Assembly: GCA_934754755.1 (NCBI GenBank)
Contig: CAKVJS010000070.1
Span: forward strand, 1-6,437
Source of the DNA: an uncultured Erysipelotrichales bacterium
Lineage (GTDB): Bacteria > Bacillota_I > Bacilli_A > Erysipelotrichales > Coprobacillaceae
DNA length: 6,437 nucleotides
Direction of reading: 5' to 3'
Below the pieces are notes generated by a model, which made no database searches, was not told the DNA's origin, and saw only the letters and a list, made by a program, of their open reading frames with translations. The translations under genes and the position numbers were made by a program. Below are positions 1 to 5,169 of this stretch, one piece after another (within the stretch, counting starts at the first letter, position 1; the number at the start of each line of letters is the position of its first letter).

Positions 1-52
1 ATATAAAACACCCAATGAAGTAATCAAACAACTCTAACTTACATTAGGTGTT
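1..52 (-). terminator. Probable intrinsic terminator after the small membrane-protein gene
   Basis: Read on the minus strand, the arm AACACCTAATG (42-52) pairs with CATTGGGTGTT (7-17) over 11 positions with one G-U wobble. The stem continues inward as AAGT (37-40) with ACTT (18-21) after a one-base bulge. The descending arm runs into TTTT followed by ATAT at the window edge, which resembles the T-tract of an intrinsic terminator. It lies about 30 bases past the stop codon of the 83-274 gene and would end the phosphatidyltransferase transcript. The T-tract is short and cut by the window edge, so termination strength cannot be judged. Confidence 0.6.
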
Positions 53-82
53 GCACTTAATTTGACAAATCACCTATTTATT

Positions 83-274
83 TTATTTTTTATTTTTTTT
101 AGGGTTACTTAACAAATATACACCAACCAATAATACCATTATTGGCCAATAGCGCTGTGTATAATTTGATATTCTTTCAATCATGCCATTATAGTCATGT
201 GTATTATCCATGGTTAATACAACTCCTATGAGTATAAGTATGACCCCTATATGGCGTTTAAAATCTATTTTCAT
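83..274 (-). CDS. Small two-helix membrane protein, LiaI/LiaF-like TM domain (DUF5668-like)
   Basis: This predicts a 63-residue membrane protein with two hydrophobic helices, roughly residues 9-22 (IGVILILIGVVLTM) and 43-56 (WPIMVLLVGVYLLS), joined by a short polar linker and ended by a Lys-rich tail (NPKKNKK). The pattern of a Gly-containing helix, 'DN', then 'WP...L.GVYLL' is typical of the LiaI/LiaF-like transmembrane region found in Firmicute envelope-stress proteins; the exact role here is unknown. A GTG codon at 281-283 would add three residues, but it lies inside the Shine-Dalgarno sequence. The ATG at 272-274 has GGTGATC, a seven-base match to the 16S 3' end complement, just upstream, so I prefer it. 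It follows the phosphatidyltransferase gene by 60 bases without an obvious terminator and is probably cotranscribed. The positive tail suggests both ends face the cytoplasm. Confidence 0.75.
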   Translation of the reverse strand: MKIDFKRHIGVILILIGVVLTMDNTHDYNGMIERISNYTQRYWPIMVLLVGVYLLSNPKKNKK

Positions 275-277
275 AAC

Positions 278-285
278 GATCACCC
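278..285 (-). promoter_or_regulatory. Shine-Dalgarno sequence that decides the start of the small membrane protein
   Basis: The minus strand reads GGGTGATC followed by GTT and then ATG. GGTGATC is exactly complementary to the downstream part of the anti-Shine-Dalgarno region of 16S rRNA (the usual full match is AGGAGGTGATC). Because the in-frame GTG at 281-283 is part of this site, initiation at the ATG at 272-274 is more likely. Confidence 0.5.
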
Positions 286-295
286 ACCGTAGTTA

Positions 296-310
296 CCATA
301 CCATACCATA
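296..310. repeat. Three tandem copies of CCATA
   Basis: The plus strand shows CCATA three times in a row between the phosphatidyltransferase stop codon and the small membrane-protein gene (TATGG on the transcribed strand). It lies in the leader just ahead of the downstream ribosome binding site. It may be only a slippage-prone microrepeat; no function is visible. Confidence 0.5.
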
Positions 311-334
311 TAGGTGTAATTTGTAGTTTGTTGT

Positions 335-919
335 TTATTTTTTCTTTCTCACTTTTTGATCCGGCTTATATTTATTTAATCCATACAATTGATAGGCATA
401 TAAGACAAATGCGAGAACAACAAAAACACAACTTGATAAAATAAGTATATTTGCGGCTACCTTACGAACAGACAGTCCCACCAAAACAATGACCACAAAA
501 TAAAAATAGGCTGTTGCGATTTTCCCCCACCAAGAGGCACCTTCCATCTTGACACCATACGGTAATAAATACAATCCGACAATGCCAAGCATGCAATCTT
601 TTACCAAAATAGTAATAAATAATACAATCGTTAATGGGTATCGCTGTAATAATGCCCAAGCAACAGCTAACTGGGTAAGTTTATCGGCTACTGGATCTAA
701 AACCTTTCCTACATCGGTAACCATATGAAACCTTCTAGCAATATATCCATCTAAAAAGTCAGTTAAACCAGAACAAACTAAAATAATGGCGGATGCAATA
801 TAATCGGAAGTAGTATTCGCTGATAGATAAAGGGATAAAAAAATGGGGATTAAGATAATACGAAGAAGGCATAAACCATTCGGGATATTAAATATAGCGT
901 TGGCTTTTTCTCTTTTCAT
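335..919 (-). CDS. pgsA: CDP-alcohol phosphatidyltransferase, probable PgsA (phosphatidylglycerophosphate synthase)
   Basis: This integral membrane enzyme transfers a phosphatidyl group from CDP-diacylglycerol to an alcohol, most likely sn-glycerol 3-phosphate, the committed step to phosphatidylglycerol. The full family motif is present: D54, D57-G58, A61-R62, eight residues, G71, D75, D79, where the Asp residues bind the metal ions and the CDP group. The N-terminus has the PgsA-like NIPNGLCLLRI (11-21) leading into helix 1. Further hydrophobic stretches lie near 40-53, 82-90, 96-120, 134-150 and 156-177, giving about six helices, and a basic tail (KVRKKK) follows. The length of 194 residues is normal for the family. 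The start has a strong GGGAGGT six to seven bases ahead. Substrate choice is inferred from family resemblance; another CDP-alcohol transferase, such as a CMP-forming cardiolipin synthase, is possible. It is probably first in a two-gene unit with the small membrane protein. Confidence 0.9.
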   Translation of the reverse strand: MKREKANAIFNIPNGLCLLRIILIPIFLSLYLSANTTSDYIASAIILVCSGLTDFLDGYIARRFHMVTDVGKVLDPVADKLTQLAVAWALLQRYPLTIVLFITILVKDCMLGIVGLYLLPYGVKMEGASWWGKIATAYFYFVVIVLVGLSVRKVAANILILSSCVFVVLAFVLYAYQLYGLNKYKPDQKVRKKK

Positions 920-978
920 GAATACCTCCCTGTAAGTACATTATGTTATATAATAATCTTGCGTGATTAAACATCTAT

Positions 979-1007
979 AGTATACCAAATTCCACCGTAT
1001 TGTACTA
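979..1007 (-). promoter_or_regulatory. Probable sigma-A promoter with extended -10 for the phosphatidyltransferase unit
   Basis: The minus strand reads TGGTATACT (979-987), which is an extended -10 element: TGn followed directly by TATACT, five of six to the consensus. At 17 bases spacing the -35 hexamer would be TAGTAC (1002-1007), a poor match, but extended -10 promoters tolerate this. Transcription would start near 972, leaving a leader of roughly 50 bases that carries the GGGAGG ribosome binding site. It lies between the upstream terminator and the gene, as expected for a new transcription unit. Confidence 0.55.
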
Positions 1008-1040
1008 GCCATTAGTTGAAGGAAAAAGCGTTATCCTATA

Positions 1041-1083
1041 ATAAAAATGGAACGCATACTATATTTACATAGTATGACATTCC
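1041..1083 (-). terminator. Intrinsic terminator ending the upstream transcription unit
   Basis: An eight-base perfect inverted repeat, CATACTAT (1055-1062) and ATAGTATG (1069-1076), encloses a six-base loop. An outer GGAA/TTCC pairing (1049-1052 with 1080-1083) extends the stem across a small internal loop. On the minus strand the hairpin is followed almost at once by ATTTTTATTAT, the T-tract; the plus strand has no T-tract after it, so the direction is clear. It would end transcription coming from the 135-residue gene and the short ORF at 1144-1200, and insulate the phosphatidyltransferase promoter. Confidence 0.7.
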
Positions 1084-1100
1084 TCGTCATCATTCTACTA

Positions 1101-1133
1101 AGAACTATTGCTGTAGGTTACTGCTAGAACTAT
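1101..1133. repeat. Direct repeat AGAACTAT, two copies 25 bases apart
   Basis: AGAACTAT occurs at 1101-1108 and again at 1126-1133 in the non-coding stretch between the 18-codon ORF and the terminator. The spacing of 25 bases start to start is a little over two helical turns. It could be chance in AT-rich DNA; no known operator is recognised. Confidence 0.3.
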
Positions 1134-1143
1134 AGTCGAAAAT

Positions 1144-1200
1144 CTATAATATAAAAATTACTCCAATTATCCAGAATAAGTGGTTTTCTTTTCGTTTCAT
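1144..1200 (-). CDS. Candidate 18-residue hydrophobic peptide
   Basis: An ATG at 1198-1200 opens an 18-codon frame ending in TAG: MKRKENHLFWIIGVIFIL. The peptide has a charged, Lys/Arg-rich head and an 11-residue hydrophobic tail, the layout of a very small membrane peptide. GTGAGGT stands on the transcribed strand with GAGG nine bases before the ATG, a plausible ribosome binding site. It lies 57 bases past the stop of the 135-residue gene and before the terminator, so it would be on the same transcript. The head and tail also resemble the start of LiaI/DUF5668-like proteins such as the 83-274 gene, so it could be a decayed remnant of such a gene. It is too short for coding statistics and may be chance. 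Confidence 0.3.
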   Translation of the reverse strand: MKRKENHLFWIIGVIFIL

Positions 1201-1257
1201 TTTATAGTACCTCACTTATATACAGTATGCTCCCTAATTAAAAATATTATAAAAGGA

Positions 1258-1665
1258 CTATATACTATTCAAATAGAAAAGCATCTCTTCCATAGCCCTT
1301 GTCTTAACTCGATAGTAGGTTGACTTTGCGTAATATTCACGCCACCAATCATGAGCTGCCTGTTTCATAAATTCATTTTCAATAATTCTTTGGCTTTCCT
1401 TTGAAAGCAAGGAAATAATATATTCAAATGATTGGATAATACCTCGCAGTTCCTCTACATTATCAATATGGGAGTGCAATAGAGTTTCCATATTATTATA
1501 TTGATAGGTTTGTTTTGTTTCTCTAACAACTTGGTAATTAATACCTGGATAAAAATTATTCATTTCTAAGCAATGTAATTTTGCCTTAGCTCTCTGGTAT
1601 TCATCAAATACATTTTTTAATATTGCCTGCTTTTGTTTAAACGTCATTGCATGTAATAGTTGCAT
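1258..1665 (-). CDS. Small putative DNA-binding protein, MG284/MPN403-like (sigma region 4-like C-terminus)
   Basis: This 135-residue soluble protein is predicted to be almost entirely helical. Residues 8-32 form a charged helix (KQKQAILKNVFDEYQRAKAKL), and 60-86 form another around a LRGIIQSFEYIISLL segment. The C-terminal part, about 88-132, has 'LSKESQRIIENEF', then 'WWREYYAKSTYYRVKTRAMEEML', which looks like the helix-turn-helix of sigma-70 region 4 or phage ArpU/RinA-type late regulators. By recall it matches the MG284/MPN403 family of small proteins from Mollicutes and Erysipelotrichia, whose function is not settled. I infer a role in DNA or polymerase binding, without a known target. 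The start is well supported: AGGAGG lies seven Ts before the ATG. It follows the phosphatase gene by 48 bases and is probably cotranscribed. A hairpin abuts its ribosome binding site. No phage genes are nearby. Confidence 0.7.
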   Translation of the reverse strand: MQLLHAMTFKQKQAILKNVFDEYQRAKAKLHCLEMNNFYPGINYQVVRETKQTYQYNNMETLLHSHIDNVEELRGIIQSFEYIISLLSKESQRIIENEFMKQAAHDWWREYYAKSTYYRVKTRAMEEMLFYLNSI

Positions 1666-1676
1666 AAAAAAACCTC

Positions 1677-1699
1677 CTATATAGCTATACCATATATAG
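1677..1699 (-). promoter_or_regulatory. Hairpin abutting the ribosome binding site of the 135-residue gene
   Basis: CTATATA and TATATAG form a seven-base perfect inverted repeat around a nine-base loop, and the loop plus arm also contains the palindrome TATAGCTATA (1680-1689). On the transcribed strand the second arm shares its last bases (AG) with the AGGAGG Shine-Dalgarno sequence, which is then followed by seven Ts and the ATG. The structure could mask the ribosome binding site or act as a weak terminator/attenuator in the 48-base gap. It is AU-rich, so its stability is low. Confidence 0.4.
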
Positions 1700-1713
1700 A
1701 AGATTTTTACTTG

Positions 1714-2436
1714 TTAGATAACAAATTGTTGTATAAGTTCATTTAGTTGGTCTTCTGTTAAACCACAATTCAATAATAATCCTTTTGCACTACCATATTT
1801 TTCTTCTAAATAACGTAAGAATGTTTCCATGTATTCTGGTTTTGATTCTAACATATATTCGCGACCTACACCGATCATATCTTTAAGAAGACCTAGAATA
1901 GGGATATTATTTTCATATGATTCTACATAGTCTTTAATAATATCTTCTTTATAACAACCAGCCAGGTCTAATAATAATGCCGCAATTACCCCAGTTCTGT
2001 CCTTTCCTACCGAACAATTAAATAAAATCGTGTCATGTGGATACTGGAGAAAGATGTCAAAAACTTCCTTAATACCATGTTGGTATTTATCAATGATGGT
2101 TATATACATATCACTTAACGAAATTGTTTTATCCGGTATAATCATCGCCTGTACTTCTTCTAATAAATTAATATGATAATAGGCAATATCATGATACGTA
2201 GCTAAAGAACTAGGTGCCCTTTCAATTTCAATTTGACTCCGCAAATCAATTTGGACACGAACCCCATAGTCATATAATGTATCTAGATCTCCTTTTGTTG
2301 CATAATTCGTGGCTGCTGTTCGAATATACCGTTTAGCTCTTGTATACTTACCATCTTTGGTTTCGTATCCTCCTAAATCACGTGTATTTGTCATTCCATG
2401 AAGTGCTAATAAACGATCTTGGCGACTTAATTGCAT
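1714..2436 (-). CDS. Tyrosine/dual-specificity-type protein phosphatase (Y_phosphatase3 family)
   Basis: This 240-residue protein is a cysteine-based phosphatase of the bacterial Y_phosphatase3 family, related to MptpB-like lipid/protein phosphatases. The N-terminal family motif TNTRDLGGYETKDGK (16-30) is followed by IDLRS (63-67), and the P-loop NCSVGKDRTG spans 140-149. The nucleophile is C141 and the phosphate-binding arginine R147, with the KD pair typical of this family (Asp in the loop may act as the acid). The usual His before the catalytic Cys is Asn140. No signal peptide or membrane segment is seen, so it should be cytoplasmic. It probably removes phosphate from phosphotyrosine, phosphoserine or phosphoinositide; the substrate is unknown. 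The start has AAGGGGGT about seven bases upstream. It lies 128 bases downstream of pyrB, with no strong terminator between, and just ahead of the 135-residue gene. Confidence 0.9.
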   Translation of the reverse strand: MQLSRQDRLLALHGMTNTRDLGGYETKDGKYTRAKRYIRTAATNYATKGDLDTLYDYGVRVQIDLRSQIEIERAPSSLATYHDIAYYHINLLEEVQAMIIPDKTISLSDMYITIIDKYQHGIKEVFDIFLQYPHDTILFNCSVGKDRTGVIAALLLDLAGCYKEDIIKDYVESYENNIPILGLLKDMIGVGREYMLESKPEYMETFLRYLEEKYGSAKGLLLNCGLTEDQLNELIQQFVI

Positions 2437-2492
2437 CGCAATACCCCCTTATTCATTCGTATTGTGTGACATACTTTCGTTGCCCTTGAAAT

Positions 2493-2531
2493 CATCGGGG
2501 AAGGAAGTAGCCACCAATACATTCCCCCATG
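2493..2531. repeat. Imperfect hairpin in the gap between pyrB and the phosphatase gene
   Basis: CAT-C-GGGGAA (2493-2502) pairs with TTCCCC-C-ATG (2522-2531): nine base pairs around one mismatch and a 19-base loop that itself holds GGAAG. No T-tract follows on either strand, so it is not a standard terminator. It lies in the 128-base leader of the phosphatase gene and could be a processing or regulatory structure. I recognise no riboswitch or T-box in it. Confidence 0.35.
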
Positions 2532-2554
2532 AAAGGTTATAACGAATACTAAAC

Positions 2555-2585
2555 TGTGATCGGTTTACTTTACAATATGATCACA
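2555..2585. repeat. Inverted repeat TGTGATC / GATCACA across the pyrB stop codon
   Basis: TGTGATC (2555-2561) and GATCACA (2579-2585) are perfect seven-base inverted copies separated by 17 bases, with the TAA of pyrB inside the loop. On the minus strand the hairpin is followed by GTTTAG, too few Ts for a convincing terminator. It could stabilise the 3' end of the pyrB message or be a weak terminator or protein site; the function is not shown. Confidence 0.45.
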
Positions 2586-3656
2586 ATATATACAGCGGTA
2601 TACACTAGCATCTTGATTTCTCATATATACTTTTGCATCTACCTGTTCCACCGTACTAATGCACATAGGATTTTGACATGTAGTTGTGGTTACGATCGAT
2701 TGCCTTCTATCTTCAACTTTTTGTTGTTTCCATATTGGATTTTCATCTAATTGTAACAAAGCAAGAATCAAAGCCTTACGGATATATTTCCCATTGCGTA
2801 CTTGTGTAAAGTAACAAGCGCGCGGATCGCTGTCCACCTCTTTAGCAATCTCATTTACTCTAGGCAAAGGGTGCATAATGGTCATATCCTCTTTTGCATG
2901 CTGCAATTTTTTTTCATCGAGTATGTAGTAATCCTTTAACTTTTCATATACTTCTTCACTATCAAAGCGTTCTCGTTGAATGCGAGTCATATATAATACA
3001 TCCAATGTATCAATACATTGTTCCAGAGAATCAATTTCTTCATAAGATATTCCATTAGCTTCTAGTATATCAACTTTAATATAGGAAGGTAGACGCAATT
3101 CCTTGGGAGAAATACAAACGAAATGAATCCCAGGATATCGTGACATAGCCATAATAAGCGAATGGATGGTCCGCCCATATAATAAGTCTCCACAAAGTCC
3201 GATAACCAAAGAATCAAGCCTTCCTTTTTCTTGTACAATCGTTAGTAAATCGGTTAATGTTTGGGTCGGATGATTATGTCCTCCATCACCCGCATTCATC
3301 ACCGGAACACTGGCATTTTGCGAAGCAATATAGGCAGATCCTTCACTCGGATGGCGCATGGCAATAATATCACTATAACAAGATACCGTTGCAATCGTAT
3401 CACTAAGACTCTCTCCTTTGGTTGTACTCGATGAACCAGCTTGCGAAAAGCCCAATACTTGTCCACCCATTTCTAGCATCGCCGCCTCAAAAGATAGACG
3501 CGTTCTGGTACTTGGTTCAAAAAACAAGGTTGCCAAAATTTTATGACGACAAATATCCGCATATTTTTCTTTATTATCTTTGATATCCATAGCTAATTGT
3601 AATAAACATTCAATTTCACCTACAGACAAATCCAACGGATCTAGAACATGTTGCAT
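2565..3656 (-). CDS. pyrB: Aspartate carbamoyltransferase PyrB with C-terminal PyrI-type zinc domain
   Basis: This cytoplasmic enzyme joins carbamoyl phosphate and L-aspartate to N-carbamoyl-aspartate, the second step of pyrimidine synthesis. Residues 1-305 are a complete catalytic chain resembling the E. coli type: carbamoyl-phosphate loop STRTR (49-53), the K80-G-E-S loop, MRHP (100-103), HPTQ (129-132), TRIQRER (224-230) and HPLPR (262-266). After a linker (about 306-326) come C327-x4-C332 and C355-x2-C358, the same cysteine spacing and 'CIS' context as the zinc domain of the PyrI regulatory chain. The roughly 100-residue nucleotide-binding domain of PyrI is missing. At 363 residues it is about 50 longer than a plain PyrB. 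GGGAGG lies seven bases before the ATG, only 14 bases after the proS stop codon, so translational coupling is likely. No other pyrimidine gene is in view. Single-chain PyrB-PyrI fusions are known in Thermotoga and Treponema. Confidence 0.95.
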   Translation of the reverse strand: MQHVLDPLDLSVGEIECLLQLAMDIKDNKEKYADICRHKILATLFFEPSTRTRLSFEAAMLEMGGQVLGFSQAGSSSTTKGESLSDTIATVSCYSDIIAMRHPSEGSAYIASQNASVPVMNAGDGGHNHPTQTLTDLLTIVQEKGRLDSLVIGLCGDLLYGRTIHSLIMAMSRYPGIHFVCISPKELRLPSYIKVDILEANGISYEEIDSLEQCIDTLDVLYMTRIQRERFDSEEVYEKLKDYYILDEKKLQHAKEDMTIMHPLPRVNEIAKEVDSDPRACYFTQVRNGKYIRKALILALLQLDENPIWKQQKVEDRRQSIVTTTTCQNPMCISTVEQVDAKVYMRNQDASVYRCIYCDHIVK

Positions 3657-3671
3657 AAATGTGCCTCCCTT

Positions 3672-5105
3672 TTAATATGCTTTCGCAAAATAAACGACCT
3701 GTTTTGCCTTCTCTTTACAAATCGGACAAGTGTCATCAAATGCATCCTCATCCTTGATACACCGGCTAGTTGCGCCCGTTTCCTCTTTGATTTTAACTTC
3801 ACAAGCTTCGTTTCCACACCACATCATCTTAATATATCCACCTTGTGTATCTAGAATGTGTTTAAATTCCTCATAGGAACTAGCCTGGCGAATATTGGCA
3901 TCTCGAAAGGCAACTGCCTTCTCGTACATTTCTGTATGAATCGTTTCTAACAGTGGTGGTACTATGTCGCTCAGGGCATCTAGACTTTCGCTTTGTTTGG
4001 TCCCATCATTTCGTTTTACAACAACACAACTCTTCGTTGCAATATCCTTTGGTCCAATTTCAATTCGTAAAGGGATGCCTCGCATTTCCGCATCGGAAAA
4101 TTTCCAACCTGGTGACTTATCGCTAGCATCTACTTGTACCCGGATACCACTTGCTTTAAGCTGATCCTGTATACTATAGGCTGTTTCCAAGACCCCCTCT
4201 TTATGTTGTTGAATTGGGATAATCATAACTTGCACCGGCGCTAAGCGAGGTGGCAATACCAAACCATTATTATCCCCATGTACCATAATAATTGCCCCTA
4301 ATAGGCGCGTAGAAATACCCCAAGAAGTTTGAAATCCATATTGCCATGTATTTTCTTTCGTCAAGAATTTAATATCAAAGGCTTTCGCAAAACTTTGACC
4401 AAAATAATGGGAAGTTCCTGATTGCAAGGCTTTACCATCATGCATTAAGGCTTCCATCGTATACGTTTCTTTAGCGCCCGCAAATTTTTCACGCTCTGTT
4501 TTACGTCCCGTAATCATCGGGATCGCTAATAGATCTCTCGCCGTTTTTGTATAGATATCCAACATACGTTTGGTTTCGTTCGTTGCCTCTTCTTCACTCG
4601 CATGAACGGTATGCCCTTCTTGCCAGAGGAATTCCGATCCTCGTAAAAAAGGACGTGTTGTCTTTTCCCAACGAACAACGGAGCACCATTGATTATATAG
4701 TTTTGGTAAATCACGATACGAATTTATAATTTTCGCATAATGTTCACAAAACAAAGTTTCGGAAGTAGGTCGGATCACTAGATTTTCTTCTAAAGGATCC
4801 AAACCGCCCCGGGTTACAACCGCGCACTCAGGTGCAAACCCCTCTACATGATCCGCTTCTTTTTGTAATAAAGGTTCTGGAATTAGCAGCGGCATATATA
4901 CATTTTCATGCCCCGTTTCCTTTAACAATACATCCATATATGCTTGAATGCCTTGCCATAAAGCATATCCATAGGGACGATATATAATAAAACCTTTTAC
5001 ACTGCTATAGTCCATTAACTCTGCTTTTCTACAAACATCTGTATACCACTGGGCAAAGTCCTCATCCATTGCCGTAATGGCATCATTTTTCATCTTCTTT
5101 GCCAT
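3672..5105 (-). CDS. proS: Prolyl-tRNA synthetase, type III (archaeal/eukaryotic-like)
   Basis: This class II aminoacyl-tRNA synthetase charges tRNA-Pro with proline in the cytoplasm. At 477 residues it has the normal type III length and lacks the large editing insertion of ordinary bacterial ProRS. The motif 1 region is around 44-75, the proline-binding TSE loop is in RPTSE (112-116), motif 2 is RWEKTTRPFLRGSEFLWQEG (145-164), and SWGISTRLLGAIIMVHGD to GLVLPPRLAP (261-290) leads into motif 3. The anticodon-binding domain follows (about 291-395). The C-terminal zinc domain has C430, C435, C460 and C463 (C449 lies between) and ends in a Tyr, as in Thermus ProRS, where the terminal carboxylate reaches the active site. 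AAGGAGA lies about five bases before the ATG. It is 64 bases after sbcC and directly ahead of pyrB. Without the insertion, editing of Ala-tRNA-Pro would need a separate YbaK/ProX-type protein. Confidence 0.97.
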   Translation of the reverse strand: MAKKMKNDAITAMDEDFAQWYTDVCRKAELMDYSSVKGFIIYRPYGYALWQGIQAYMDVLLKETGHENVYMPLLIPEPLLQKEADHVEGFAPECAVVTRGGLDPLEENLVIRPTSETLFCEHYAKIINSYRDLPKLYNQWCSVVRWEKTTRPFLRGSEFLWQEGHTVHASEEEATNETKRMLDIYTKTARDLLAIPMITGRKTEREKFAGAKETYTMEALMHDGKALQSGTSHYFGQSFAKAFDIKFLTKENTWQYGFQTSWGISTRLLGAIIMVHGDNNGLVLPPRLAPVQVMIIPIQQHKEGVLETAYSIQDQLKASGIRVQVDASDKSPGWKFSDAEMRGIPLRIEIGPKDIATKSCVVVKRNDGTKQSESLDALSDIVPPLLETIHTEMYEKAVAFRDANIRQASSYEEFKHILDTQGGYIKMMWCGNEACEVKIKEETGATSRCIKDEDAFDDTCPICKEKAKQVVYFAKAY

Positions 5106-5131
5106 ACTAATCTCCTTTATAATTCGTTTTT

Positions 5132-5160
5132 ATTTTACTATGGTTTCTATCAATACGCAA
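5132..5160 (-). promoter_or_regulatory. Candidate promoter ahead of proS
   Basis: On the minus strand TTGCGT (5155-5160) and TAAAAT (5132-5137) are separated by 17 bases. The -10 hexamer is five of six to the consensus; the -35 keeps TTG but is otherwise weak. Transcription would start about 20 bases before the proS ATG, leaving room for the AAGGAGA site. In AT-rich DNA such matches are common, so readthrough from sbcC is an equal possibility. Confidence 0.35.
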
Positions 5161-5169
5161 GCATCCCTA

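Larger units (their letters stand above)
920..1257. other. Gene-poor stretch between the phosphatidyltransferase and 135-residue genes
   Basis: These 338 bases hold, from right to left in transcription order: an AT-rich segment with TATAAT near the stop of the 135-residue gene, the 18-codon candidate ORF, two copies of AGAACTAT, the intrinsic terminator, and the extended -10 promoter with the leader of the phosphatidyltransferase gene. I see no tRNA, known riboswitch or longer coding frame on either strand. Confidence 0.6.

Noticed and set aside
462..659. Open frame of about 65 codons on the minus strand
   Set aside because: It lies wholly inside the phosphatidyltransferase gene in another frame, whose family motif is clear; no independent support.
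1237..1267. Promoter for the 18-codon ORF (TTGAAT and TATAAT)
   Set aside because: The TATAAT is perfect, but the -35-like TTGAAT overlaps the end of the 135-residue gene at only 15 bases spacing; in such AT-rich DNA this is weak evidence.
2437..2564. T-box or PyrR-type leader before the phosphatase
   Set aside because: GGTGGCTAC only loosely resembles the T-box core and no terminator with a T-tract follows; no PyrR-binding loop is recognisable.
2555..2585. CRP-like operator (TGTGA...TCACA)
   Set aside because: The half-sites are 17 or more bases apart instead of six, and the site sits at the end of a coding region.
2556..2750. Plus-strand open frame opposite the end of pyrB
   Set aside because: It is antisense to the conserved zinc-domain coding region and has no ribosome binding site or recognisable protein.
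3648..3854. Plus-strand open frame opposite the proS end
   Set aside because: Antisense shadow of the ProRS zinc domain; no family resemblance.
3964..4164. Plus-strand open frame inside proS
   Set aside because: Antisense to the ProRS anticodon-binding domain; composition unlike a real protein.
4526..4729. Overlapping open frames on both strands inside proS
   Set aside because: Both overlap motif 2 of ProRS in other frames and lack support.
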